Positions 7,967 to 15,800 of a DNA stretch of 28,378 nt are shown here, piece by piece. How positions within the stretch are numbered: the stretch's first letter is position 1; every line of letters starts with the position of its first letter. The translations under genes and the position numbers were made by a program. Under the pieces are notes generated by a model. The model made no database searches and was not told where the DNA came from. It saw only the letters and a program-made list of their open reading frames with translations. This DNA is from an uncultured Eubacterium sp. (GTDB lineage Bacteria; Bacillota; Clostridia; Lachnospirales; Lachnospiraceae), in NCBI GenBank assembly GCA_900548465.1, contig URKY01000033.1, positions 1 through 28,378 on the forward strand. Direction: 5' to 3'.

Positions 7967-8633
7967 CTGCTTCTGAAAAATCTAAGTCTAATTCCAGATC
8001 TCCTGAATAGGAATTAAAAGCGGCATTAATAATCTCCACTTTATCATCTTTGAATTCAGTTTGTAACTTTTCTGCTAATCCTGAATGACTAAGGTTGGCA
8101 TGAAGATATTTAATTAAACCCACACCTGAAGTTGGATACCTATAGTTGTTGGACGGAACACATTGTAACAATAAGTTTCGGTTCTGAATATTTGCATTTA
8201 TATTTACCATATCAGATATTGCATTGGACCATAAATATGCCACCCCTTTATTTATTTGTATAAGATAATAATCTTGACTAACCATTATTAATTGTGAAGC
8301 ATACAAAATCTTATCTTGTAGGCCAAATAGCCTTGTATGCACTTCAAACCATTCAGAGTTATCAGTTGGGTTTATAACTATACGAATATTACCACCACCA
8401 AAGTCTCTACTAAAACGTATTTTTATTGGTTTATAGATTGGTGTATATGGTATCTTTATTTGCACACCAATCGTGTAAAGTTGCTTTATATCAAAGTTGG
8501 AAGGGAGTATTATTTGAGCGGTAAGTTGTAAATCAGTTTCTTCGATCCATTCAAACAAATATTCTTCTAAAGAGTTTTGATTTTTTAAAACTATATCACC
8601 CGTAATTGTATTTACATAAATATCTGTGCGCAT
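7953..8633 (-). CDS. Baseplate protein with a C-terminal W/gp25-like region
   Basis: 226 residues. The N-terminal 130 are a beta-rich domain I cannot name (IVLKNQNSLEEYLFEW, FSRDFGGGNIRIV). The C-terminal 75 (YRYPTSGVGLIKYLHANLS, then LQTEFKDDKVEIINAAFNS, then a strand ending ELDLDFSEA) follow the layout of W/gp25-type wedge proteins: a TSGVGL turn, a helix, a second helix, then paired strands. Gene order supports this, since W precedes J and I in P2-like phages and this gene precedes the J and I candidates. The match is by pattern and order only. It begins 21 bp past the stop of the 609-residue fibre gene. Confidence 0.45.
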   Translation of the reverse strand: MRTDIYVNTITGDIVLKNQNSLEEYLFEWIEETDLQLTAQIILPSNFDIKQLYTIGVQIKIPYTPIYKPIKIRFSRDFGGGNIRIVINPTDNSEWFEVHTRLFGLQDKILYASQLIMVSQDYYLIQINKGVAYLWSNAISDMVNINANIQNRNLLLQCVPSNNYRYPTSGVGLIKYLHANLSHSGLAEKLQTEFKDDKVEIINAAFNSYSGDLELDLDFSEADAGV

Positions 8634-8654
8634 TTACATCAATTTATTATTGAC

Positions 8655-10484
8655 TTACTGTGGATTAAAATCATCATTTGTAAAGTCACAGAAATTTTGT
8701 ATATACCAAAAAACAAAATCCCCCAGTGAAATACATCTTAAAATAATTTCTTTATTTGATACACGCACTTTTGAGATTTGTATTGGAGAACCTAGTACTG
8801 GAATATATCCTGGATAGAAAAATATACCATTTCCTTTTATTATTATATCAAAGTCACTTCTGGAAGCTCTTGTTGTCATAAATCCGGAATATATTCTAAT
8901 TTCTGAACCATTATATTCTTTAATAGGGGTAGGAAGTTCTATAATTTGATCACCATATATATTTCCATATCTCGCTATAAAATATCTTCCTTGTGATAAA
9001 TCCATAGGAGTTGGGGTTGAATCTGTGTTAATGTAAAATTCTTTATATGGTAATGATAATGAAGCTAATACATTTATATTACCAAATTCATCCCAAGTTA
9101 AATTTTTTGAAGCTAAATAACCAGAACCATCTTTTAATAATGCCCAGGCATCTCCATTTGATAATATTGCATCTGTGTTAATAAGAGACGTATCAATTTT
9201 TCCAGATATAATTTGAGAAGCATCAATTTTACCTTTAAAATTCATATTTCCGTCTTTATCCCATGTGATATTATCTCCTGCTAATGCTCCTGAACCATCT
9301 TTTTCTAAACGCCATTTAAATCCTCTAATACCATTAGAACTAATTGTTATGTCTCCAGATTTTGTTGTAAATCCAGAATTTGTTTGTATTCCACTAAAAA
9401 TAGCTTTCTCATTAAAGTTCCAACCTGCAATAAAATTATCAGAACCTGCTGAAAACACTTTCTCGTTATTTTTATATCCTATCAGACCATAATTAGTGTT
9501 ACTGATGCAATACATTGCAACACCGCCATATTCTTTTACCCAGTCTAATTGATTACCAATATCTTGGACAGAAGCAACATTAGCGATGGCTATGAATTTT
9601 TTTAATGAATTGATTCCTATAGTTCCATTGTAAATGCTATCGGCTCCTATGATCCACCCTGCAATACTACCACCAGATGTTTCTATTGTTCCTTTGAATG
9701 AGGCATTTCCCTCAACATCCATTGTAACATTACCATTGGCAAAAGAGGCTGAACCGTCTTTGTTTAATGACCAATGAATGATGCCTTCACTTTGAGCAGA
9801 AATGGTTCCTTCTGATTTTATGGATAATGTGCCATCTTCACATTGAATACCACCAGATGTAATATCCCAACCGCCTATTTTACCTCCGGTTTGGTCTATA
9901 TGAAAAATTTCTTTGTTATCTTTATATCCATATATACCGGCTCCGTTATTTTCTGAAGGACCAATATATACCCCCGTTAATCCTGGAACATCTTCAAGAC
10001 TGTCGTGACTACCAATTATTTTTTTTCCAACAAATATTTTGGGAGTAATCACATAAGAAGAGCCAATAGTTGTTTTATTGTTTTCCCAATCTTGAATCCA
10101 ATCCAGCATGGTACTTTCGCGTACAATAGAAAATGTGAAACGCCCAGTTAACCCTGCACTTACTCCAGAAAGAACTGGAATTTCAATATATCCTTGTAAT
10201 ATATCAACTGGGAGTGATATAATGGATAATCGGTATCTATAGCTATCAACTTTTATTAGTTGACATTCTATATTATCGTTACTTTTTATAATAGTGCTGG
10301 AATCAATTTCTATTGGGGTTTTCTCATCTCCACAATATGCTGAAATAATAGTATAAGCATGTTCTAATTTAGGGTTAGAACCATCGAAATCTGCTTTAAT
10401 CACACACGAGTTTGGGGTTAGCGACAACGAATAAGCATCGCTAATAGATACAAGTGTGATAGAAGATTTTGCTACTGTTCCCAT
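8655..10484 (-). CDS. Modular tail fibre with repeated KDGSG modules
   Basis: 609 residues. About 1-130 are beta-sandwich-like. Residues 150-480 contain three copies of a module built as W-x-L-x-KDGS, a short strand, then (N/D)xTWDxxGN: SLNKDGSASFANGN (about 238), RLEKDGSGALAGDN (about 390) and ALLKDGSGYLASKN (about 445). Between them are repeated glycine-tryptophan turns (GGWDITSGGI, AGWIIGADSI, AGWNFNEKAI) and IYGYKDN/IGYKNNEKVF pairs, so longer units of roughly 150 residues appear to have been duplicated. The C-terminal 130 form a distinct beta domain. A related module occurs in the 804-residue tail protein. Such repeats fit the trimeric shaft of a fibre. It starts downstream of the DGR cassette. 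Confidence 0.7.
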   Translation of the reverse strand: MGTVAKSSITLVSISDAYSLSLTPNSCVIKADFDGSNPKLEHAYTIISAYCGDEKTPIEIDSSTIIKSNDNIECQLIKVDSYRYRLSIISLPVDILQGYIEIPVLSGVSAGLTGRFTFSIVRESTMLDWIQDWENNKTTIGSSYVITPKIFVGKKIIGSHDSLEDVPGLTGVYIGPSENNGAGIYGYKDNKEIFHIDQTGGKIGGWDITSGGIQCEDGTLSIKSEGTISAQSEGIIHWSLNKDGSASFANGNVTMDVEGNASFKGTIETSGGSIAGWIIGADSIYNGTIGINSLKKFIAIANVASVQDIGNQLDWVKEYGGVAMYCISNTNYGLIGYKNNEKVFSAGSDNFIAGWNFNEKAIFSGIQTNSGFTTKSGDITISSNGIRGFKWRLEKDGSGALAGDNITWDKDGNMNFKGKIDASQIISGKIDTSLINTDAILSNGDAWALLKDGSGYLASKNLTWDEFGNINVLASLSLPYKEFYINTDSTPTPMDLSQGRYFIARYGNIYGDQIIELPTPIKEYNGSEIRIYSGFMTTRASRSDFDIIIKGNGIFFYPGYIPVLGSPIQISKVRVSNKEIILRCISLGDFVFWYIQNFCDFTNDDFNPQ

Positions 10485-10546
10485 AAATTACTTTTTCAAA
10501 AGAATAGCCTTTGAACAAAGTATTTGTTGATGCGAGAAGAGATAAA

Positions 10547-10900
10547 CTATTTCTTAATCTCTTCTAATATTTCCTTGGCCATACGCTTTGCTTCCACTCT
10601 CCACATTTGCATGTCATTCCATTCTTTTTGATGCTCACTATCTTCATCTTCTAGGAGGTAATTATTAATAATGGCTTGCATTGCATCATCGGAGTAACGT
10701 CCATGAATAATAGCTGAAACCAATTGGCTATATGTGGGTGTTCCAACTGGAAGGGTTATCTCACACCATTTGTATTGTTCGTTTTCACCTTCTTTTACTA
10801 TATGAACATCAAATGCAATTGTGTATTGACGCAACCCTAATTTTATATTGTGTCGTATGCGTTGAGGTTGCTCATTACCTTGATTATAAGTTATAAACAT
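10547..10900 (-). CDS. Small protein trailing the DGR reverse transcriptase
   Basis: 117 residues from the ATG at 10900. A longer frame opens at 10960, but its extra 20 residues lie inside the RT coding region and look like alternative-frame sequence, so I prefer the internal start, which overlaps the RT stop by 10 bp. The protein has a beta-type first half (RQYTIAFDVHIV, KWCEITLPVGTPTYSQL) and a helical second half with GRYSDDAMQAIINNYL followed by an acidic and then basic helix. I recall similar small proteins next to tail genes of gut phages but know no function. Coupling to the RT makes a DGR accessory or a tail-assembly role both possible. Confidence 0.65.
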   Translation of the reverse strand: MFITYNQGNEQPQRIRHNIKLGLRQYTIAFDVHIVKEGENEQYKWCEITLPVGTPTYSQLVSAIIHGRYSDDAMQAIINNYLLEDEDSEHQKEWNDMQMWRVEAKRMAKEILEEIKK

Positions 10901-12312
10901 TGTACTGTGTTTTTTATTTTTACAACTTGAAATTTTCCTTGAATATAGCAAGCCTTCCAAAAATAATGTAGTTCTGAAAATGCTTTGCGCCTGATTCCGT
11001 ATGACTGATAATGAATTAAGAAACCTAAATAAGAGTTTATAGACCTCACATTGGCATATATAGCTTCCTTGTCACAGTTTTTACATGCTTCTTCTAAATA
11101 ACTTACAGCATTAATAAAGTTTCCAACAGTTCGATTCGATAAGTAAGCTCTACCCGGCTTAATTACTCCTCCTACCATTTTTATTCCTTTTTTAACTTCT
11201 TGAATATAGATTTTATTAGGGTGCATTTGAATATTTAAAATATATCGTAGTTGATTCCTAGAAGCTCTTTTGAAATAAATTGCATCTTCCTTAGTTTTGC
11301 ACACAAAGCTAAAATCATCTACAAAACGTACATATTTGGCTCCTCTTTCTTCTGCTGCTTTAATAGCCCATTCATCAAAAAATGACATATAAAAATTGGC
11401 GAATAATTGACTGGTTAGGTTGCCTATTGGTTCACCTCTCATCCATTCAATGTAAAACAAGCTTTTGTTTTTAGGTAGTATTCTCCATAATTTTAAATTC
11501 CCTTGGCGTATGCAATCATCTTGTGGACGATGTCGTACAATTACTTCTGTAAGCCAAAGCACTAAATCTAAATCCTGTTCATATATAGTTCCTTTCCAAT
11601 AGTTCCATTTTTCTTTGATAAATGGCAATAAGTACTTTAATAAGCATTCACAATCAATTGACATGAAAAATCCTTTAATATCAAATTGAGCATACCAAGC
11701 CTCATGGGAATAATTATCAGAGACTTCAATAGTATTTTTTGTCAACTGATCGATACATGCAAATGTTCCAAAACCCTTTCGACAGTTAAATGATACATTT
11801 CCGTGCTCAACAAAACGTGCCTCAAACAGTGGCTCTAAGCGTAGGCACAACCAATGTTGTACAATACGGTCACGGAAATTTGCAGCAAACACTTCCCGTA
11901 ATTTAGGACGGGTAACTATAAAACAAGTACTTGTTGTTGGTCTATATGTTCGTTCATAAACTTCTCTCGCTAAATCTAATAGATCTTCATGCCAAATAAG
12001 TCTATACATAACACATTGTGAACTTGTCTTTTTTTTGGCACAGCAATCATCTAACGCATCAAACCATCCCTCAACATATTTATCGTTAAGTGCTGCAACC
12101 GCCCTCACCATGTTACTGTTGTACTTGTTGTTGTTGTTGAAGTTGCCATTACTAAAGTTCACGTTCCAGCTGTTGTTCTGACTGTTCTCACTGCTACTCC
12201 AGTACCGGCTTGCGGTTATTGCGTGTACTATCTTATTCTTAACTAGGTCTTTAACGCTTGGTAAAGGCCCAGTGACACGCCCATTTTTCAATAAAGATGT
12301 CCCTGTTATCAT
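10891..12312 (-). CDS. DGR reverse transcriptase (open frame includes the template repeat)
   Basis: It copies the TR RNA into cDNA with errors at adenines for transfer to the VR. Counting from 12312, the RT core runs from about residue 79 (YVEGWFDALDDC) to the end. CFIVTRPKLREVFAANFRDRIVQHWL (129-155, quoted in parts) is the DGR-type fingers region. Motif A is FDIKGFF with Asp211, motif B is GEPIGNLTSQLFAN (293-306) with the DGR-specific SQ in place of SP, and motif C is FVDDF with Asp332 and Asp333. A later KMVGGVI fits motif E. The frame starts 12 bp after the Avd stop and reads through the TR in its first 74 residues. Two starts are possible: ATG 12312, which would translate the TR, or ATG 12111, inside the TR's invariant end, which gives 406 residues and fits normal DGR RTs better. 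Confidence 0.93.
   Translation of the reverse strand: MITGTSLLKNGRVTGPLPSVKDLVKNKIVHAITASRYWSSSENSQNNSWNVNFSNGNFNNNNKYNSNMVRAVAALNDKYVEGWFDALDDCCAKKKTSSQCVMYRLIWHEDLLDLAREVYERTYRPTTSTCFIVTRPKLREVFAANFRDRIVQHWLCLRLEPLFEARFVEHGNVSFNCRKGFGTFACIDQLTKNTIEVSDNYSHEAWYAQFDIKGFFMSIDCECLLKYLLPFIKEKWNYWKGTIYEQDLDLVLWLTEVIVRHRPQDDCIRQGNLKLWRILPKNKSLFYIEWMRGEPIGNLTSQLFANFYMSFFDEWAIKAAEERGAKYVRFVDDFSFVCKTKEDAIYFKRASRNQLRYILNIQMHPNKIYIQEVKKGIKMVGGVIKPGRAYLSNRTVGNFINAVSYLEEACKNCDKEAIYANVRSINSYLGFLIHYQSYGIRRKAFSELHYFWKACYIQGKFQVVKIKNTVQCL
12091..12206 (-). repeat. DGR template repeat (TR)
   Basis: This 116-bp segment aligns without gaps to the VR at 12862-12977, a constant offset of 771. In the coding strand it has 13 AAY (Asn) codons, where a random first or second base gives access to many residues. 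All 17 differences from the VR fall on TR adenines; by eye count TR has 43 adenines in this span. The right end of the coding strand (12112-12091) is GC-rich and identical in both copies, as expected for the homing-initiation (IMH) region. It sits between the Avd-like gene and the RT core, the usual DGR place, and is the untouched donor. Confidence 0.97.
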
Positions 12313-12324
12313 AGTCGTAACCGT

Positions 12325-12726
12325 TCAACAGGTCTGCTGCTCCAACACTTTGCTTCTCCAGCTTTTAATATGCTTTGAAATTTCCTTTAAAGATTCAGCA
12401 AAATGTGGCATTTGCTTGTTGCTAATTATGCGTGTATGAGGACTCCGATTTGACCACTCTTTTAAGGTGTCAATGCAAGTTTTCACTGTACGCATTTGCA
12501 AATAAAATGAATTAATAAGTTCAAGTTTGGAATCAGGATCTTCTTCATTTAAAGCCAATCCTATCACTGTTAATCCATCAAGCAGAGTGTCTATGAGACG
12601 TTTGCTTAATTGACGAATTCCTACACTATTAGGGGTTCGTTCTACCATTTCTATACAGAGTAACATTAAATTTTCTGTTTCTCTGTAAATAGGTGCACTT
12701 CCTGCATTACGAATTGTTCTTGCCAT
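12325..12726 (-). CDS. avd: Avd-like DGR accessory variability determinant
   Basis: 133 residues, predicted as a bundle of four long helices (about 13-32, 38-60, 66-90 and 103-128) with many surface Arg and Lys, the size and shape of BPP-1 Avd (128 residues) and of the wider S23-type four-helix-bundle family. Avd forms a pentameric barrel that binds the DGR reverse transcriptase and the TR RNA and is needed for retrohoming in BPP-1. Its position between the VR gene and TR/RT is the canonical cassette order. It starts with MARTIRNAGS and ends 12 bp before the frame that leads into the RT. Confidence 0.85.
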   Translation of the reverse strand: MARTIRNAGSAPIYRETENLMLLCIEMVERTPNSVGIRQLSKRLIDTLLDGLTVIGLALNEEDPDSKLELINSFYLQMRTVKTCIDTLKEWSNRSPHTRIISNKQMPHFAESLKEISKHIKSWRSKVLEQQTC

Positions 12727-12855
12727 AATTAAAAGATTTTATTCACAATGTGTCTTATTACATATAGTTTATTTACGAATACTTTATTTTTTCTGTAGAG
12801 GTTTACAATTATGGCATATTTATTTTTGTGGAGCGTCAAAAGACGCTCCACTATA
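12727..12855. other. Intergenic region between the variable gene and avd
   Basis: About 129 bp separating the end of the adhesin gene from the Avd start. It holds the post-VR hairpin at 12828-12851 and otherwise AT-rich DNA. I found no promoter that matches the Bacteroides consensus well enough to call, so avd and the RT may be transcribed by read-through from the adhesin gene or from an unrecognised promoter. Confidence 0.6.
12828..12851 (-). repeat. Perfect hairpin just downstream of VR (probable DGR cruciform)
   Basis: Arms 12828-12837 and 12842-12851 form a perfect 10-bp stem with a four-base loop (TTTT on the minus strand). It begins 10 bp past the coding-strand end of the VR and just after the adhesin stop codon. 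BPP-1 and related DGRs carry a similar short hairpin/cruciform with a four-base loop at this place, which raises retrohoming efficiency. No T-run follows the stem on either strand, so it is not a good intrinsic terminator. Confidence 0.8.
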
Positions 12856-15800
12856 CTAAAATGCTGCAACCGCCCTCACCATGCCACTGCTGCACTTGTT
12901 GCTGAAGGTGAAGTAGCCACTACTAAAGCCCACGTACCAGCTGCCGCTCTGACTGTACTCACTGCTACTCCAGTACCAAGAATTAGAAAAATCGTTCAAA
13001 ATACCGGCATCTATTGCTTTTTGAAAAATTGCACCTATTTTATCATCATCATAATTCACTCCTTGCCTAGCGTGCCAATACATACGCATAAGTTCACCAA
13101 CAGATGGTAGGTACCAATTATGATATTTAAATTTATTTGCCAATTCTTCGCCTGCTTTTACTGTAGGTTGATAAGCATAGCATTTGCTGGCAGCAGGATA
13201 ATAAAATTGTTGATATTTACTAAGATTTTCATTGTTAGCAATTATGTTATTTATATACTGGGTTAACATCGCTTGTTCAGTATATAAATCAGTTGCTTCA
13301 GGTATCGGCAAATTAACTCCAGAATCTTCTAAGATTTTATTTCTATGTTGAATAATTTTTAAAGTTTTTGCTAAACCGATAGGAACTTCGTCACCTTTTT
13401 TATAGGCACCTGATAAAATGGCTAAATCCGCAGCCAATTCCTCTTTTCCTGTATTAGTCGTACCTGGAGCAGCGATACCATCTCCAACAGCAGCTGTTTT
13501 AACATCTGAATTTACAAATCCGTCAATTGTATTTTCATCTACATAATTATCATACCTTATATAGTTAGGAGAGGTATGACCTTGGTCGTCATATTCTGTA
13601 GGTTGTAAGCCGGTCTGTGTAATGTTAGCAATTGAACTTATATCATATACACTATAATTAACATCATCTTGTAATTCAATAGGATAAATTGCATATTGTT
13701 TATTCCACTCTTCTGTTTGTCCTGTATTTTGAGGATAAAGCCCCCATACTATACCTGAATTTTCAAGATTTGATAATGCTACCATACGTCTATCATTGGC
13801 ATCTGCTGGATTTATGTAAAAACAAATTCCAACTACGGTTTTTCCAGCAGTTGTAGGACCATAAGTTCCATCATAAAATACATAATCTCCGAGATGAGCA
13901 CGTCTGGGGTATAAACCAATATCCCATGATGCTTCAAGCACTTCACCATTCGTTTTTGTTAGATAACATCTTAAAGTTGTATGTGGAGCCAATGTATCTT
14001 CATCTCCTAATTGAGATACATTGATAACGCAATAATCTTTTGACGTATTGACTATTTTTGCATACAAATTGGTATCTAATGACCAACGAATACTAACTAC
14101 ATCATTCCCATTAGTGGTATTCGGCTTACAGTAAAAAGTGTGTTCACCTGTAGAATAAATGTATTGGCTTCCTTTGATTTCTATAGCTGCAATAGGAGTT
14201 GAGTAGTAAGTAATATGAAGATTGTTGTTTTCATCGTCTACATTTCCCCAATGATACAACCAGTCAATTTTATTGTTAAAATTAGGCCGGTTGGTAGTAT
14301 TGTTTATTACTGCTATTTTTCCAGATACACTACTATCTGTAATAGAAGCCAAATAGTTAATCATATAAAGAGAAACCTCGGTCCAGTTTATACTTGCTAA
14401 CTTTAAATAATTCAACGGTGCGTTACCTGTAAAGCATAAATTGAATATGGTACGCGAATCTACAATTCCTGCGCCAATTGACAGACTTTGCATTCGGTCA
14501 GCCCCTTCCAAAGTGATAGTTCTCAAATTGGGTTGTTGATCTAAAAACAAAGATGTCAGAGTCCCAGGAAGATGAACTTCTTCTAAATATTCGGTAGCTG
14601 GAAGAACAACGGAAGACAACATTGTTCCTACTAAATTCAACATTCTAAGTTTAAGCAAAATAGATAAATCTAACCCACCTACTAAACTAGCGACACGTTT
14701 TAATACTAGTTCTTGCAACAAAGGGGCAGTAATAGTCATACTGGTAGGACGGAATTCAACAACATCTTTTCCATCCACATGAAAGGCTGTTAGGCGAGCA
14801 CCGCTTAAATTAAATGTTTCCCCTAAACTTTTGTCTGTAAAGTCACCAATGGAACGCATATAATCAATACCATTTAAGAAAATATTAGTATTGCCATCTG
14901 AAGTTCCAACATTGACATCGTATGTTTCTCCGGCTTTAATACGTGGAGACAGTGCGTTACCAACCCCATAAGATAGTGTCGAACCTATGGCAAATGAGGG
15001 GTACATCCAAATATGTGGTACAATAGAAAATTTAAATTGTGGACGTGTACCATCTGTTTTTATTACAGACCGGAAGTTTAATGAGCCTGCTGATCCTTCA
15101 CCGTCACGCCTTCCAAAGTCTCCAAAGGCTGCATAAGAAGATATGTAGGTAAGTCTGCGTGCAACCCATTGCATTTCTGCTTGTAATCCATCTCCTAAAC
15201 TTTGTGTTATGGGATCTGTACCATTTGTGTATTTATTTTCCGGGTCTGAACTCACATAGGCGGTTCTGGCACGTTCATATACAAGACGGGCCACTTCATT
15301 GTAAGCAACGGCTGGGAAATAACGTTGTACGTAAAAATAATATTTTTCCATACAGCCCATTAAAGTTCCATCATCGCTTAATTTAAGCATTGCTTGTAAT
15401 ATAGAGCGCATATTGGTACGCAATTCATCTGGAAAGGCATTTTCCATTTGGTTAAATAGTGCATTTCCTTCGCTATTCCAATAAAAACCTCCATCATTGT
15501 TTTTATCATGTTCTTCTACATAGTAAGGTTTTTCTCTTTGCCCTACATTATTTACAGGAAATATTGTGTCCAAATCATCTTGATGCCAACCAATTAAATG
15601 AGTTTTTGGGTCAACATAAAAATATATATTCTTTCCTCTGTTATCACTGGCTGCAATTAACTTACAAAAATTCATAGCAAAATGAGTTTCTGTAAGATTA
15701 AAATATTTTCCTGCATCAGCCTTGAACAATGCTATTCTAGCCGTTTTGAACGATGAGTTAATTGCATCCCAATCTGTACCGCTGGCAATATTCCCGCATT

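Noticed and set aside
10535..10565. Second inverted repeat (9-bp arms, 13-base loop) at the end of the 117-residue gene
   Set aside because: The stem is short, the loop long and no T-run follows, so I do not call it a terminator, although weak termination is possible.
10901..10960. 20-residue N-terminal extension of the 117-residue gene
   Set aside because: It lies wholly in the RT coding region in another frame; the internal ATG at 10900 gives the usual short overlap.
12828..12851. Hairpin as an intrinsic terminator
   Set aside because: Neither strand has a T-run after the stem; the DGR cruciform explains place and shape better.
12091..12977. TR and VR as an ordinary duplication
   Set aside because: An ordinary duplication would diverge at all bases; here all 17 changes are at TR adenines and the copies flank Avd and precede a DGR RT.
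12811..13110. Plus-strand frame of 99 residues across the VR and hairpin
   Set aside because: It is antisense to the adhesin and to the VR, has no coding signs or neighbours on that strand, and is open mainly because the opposite strand is constrained.
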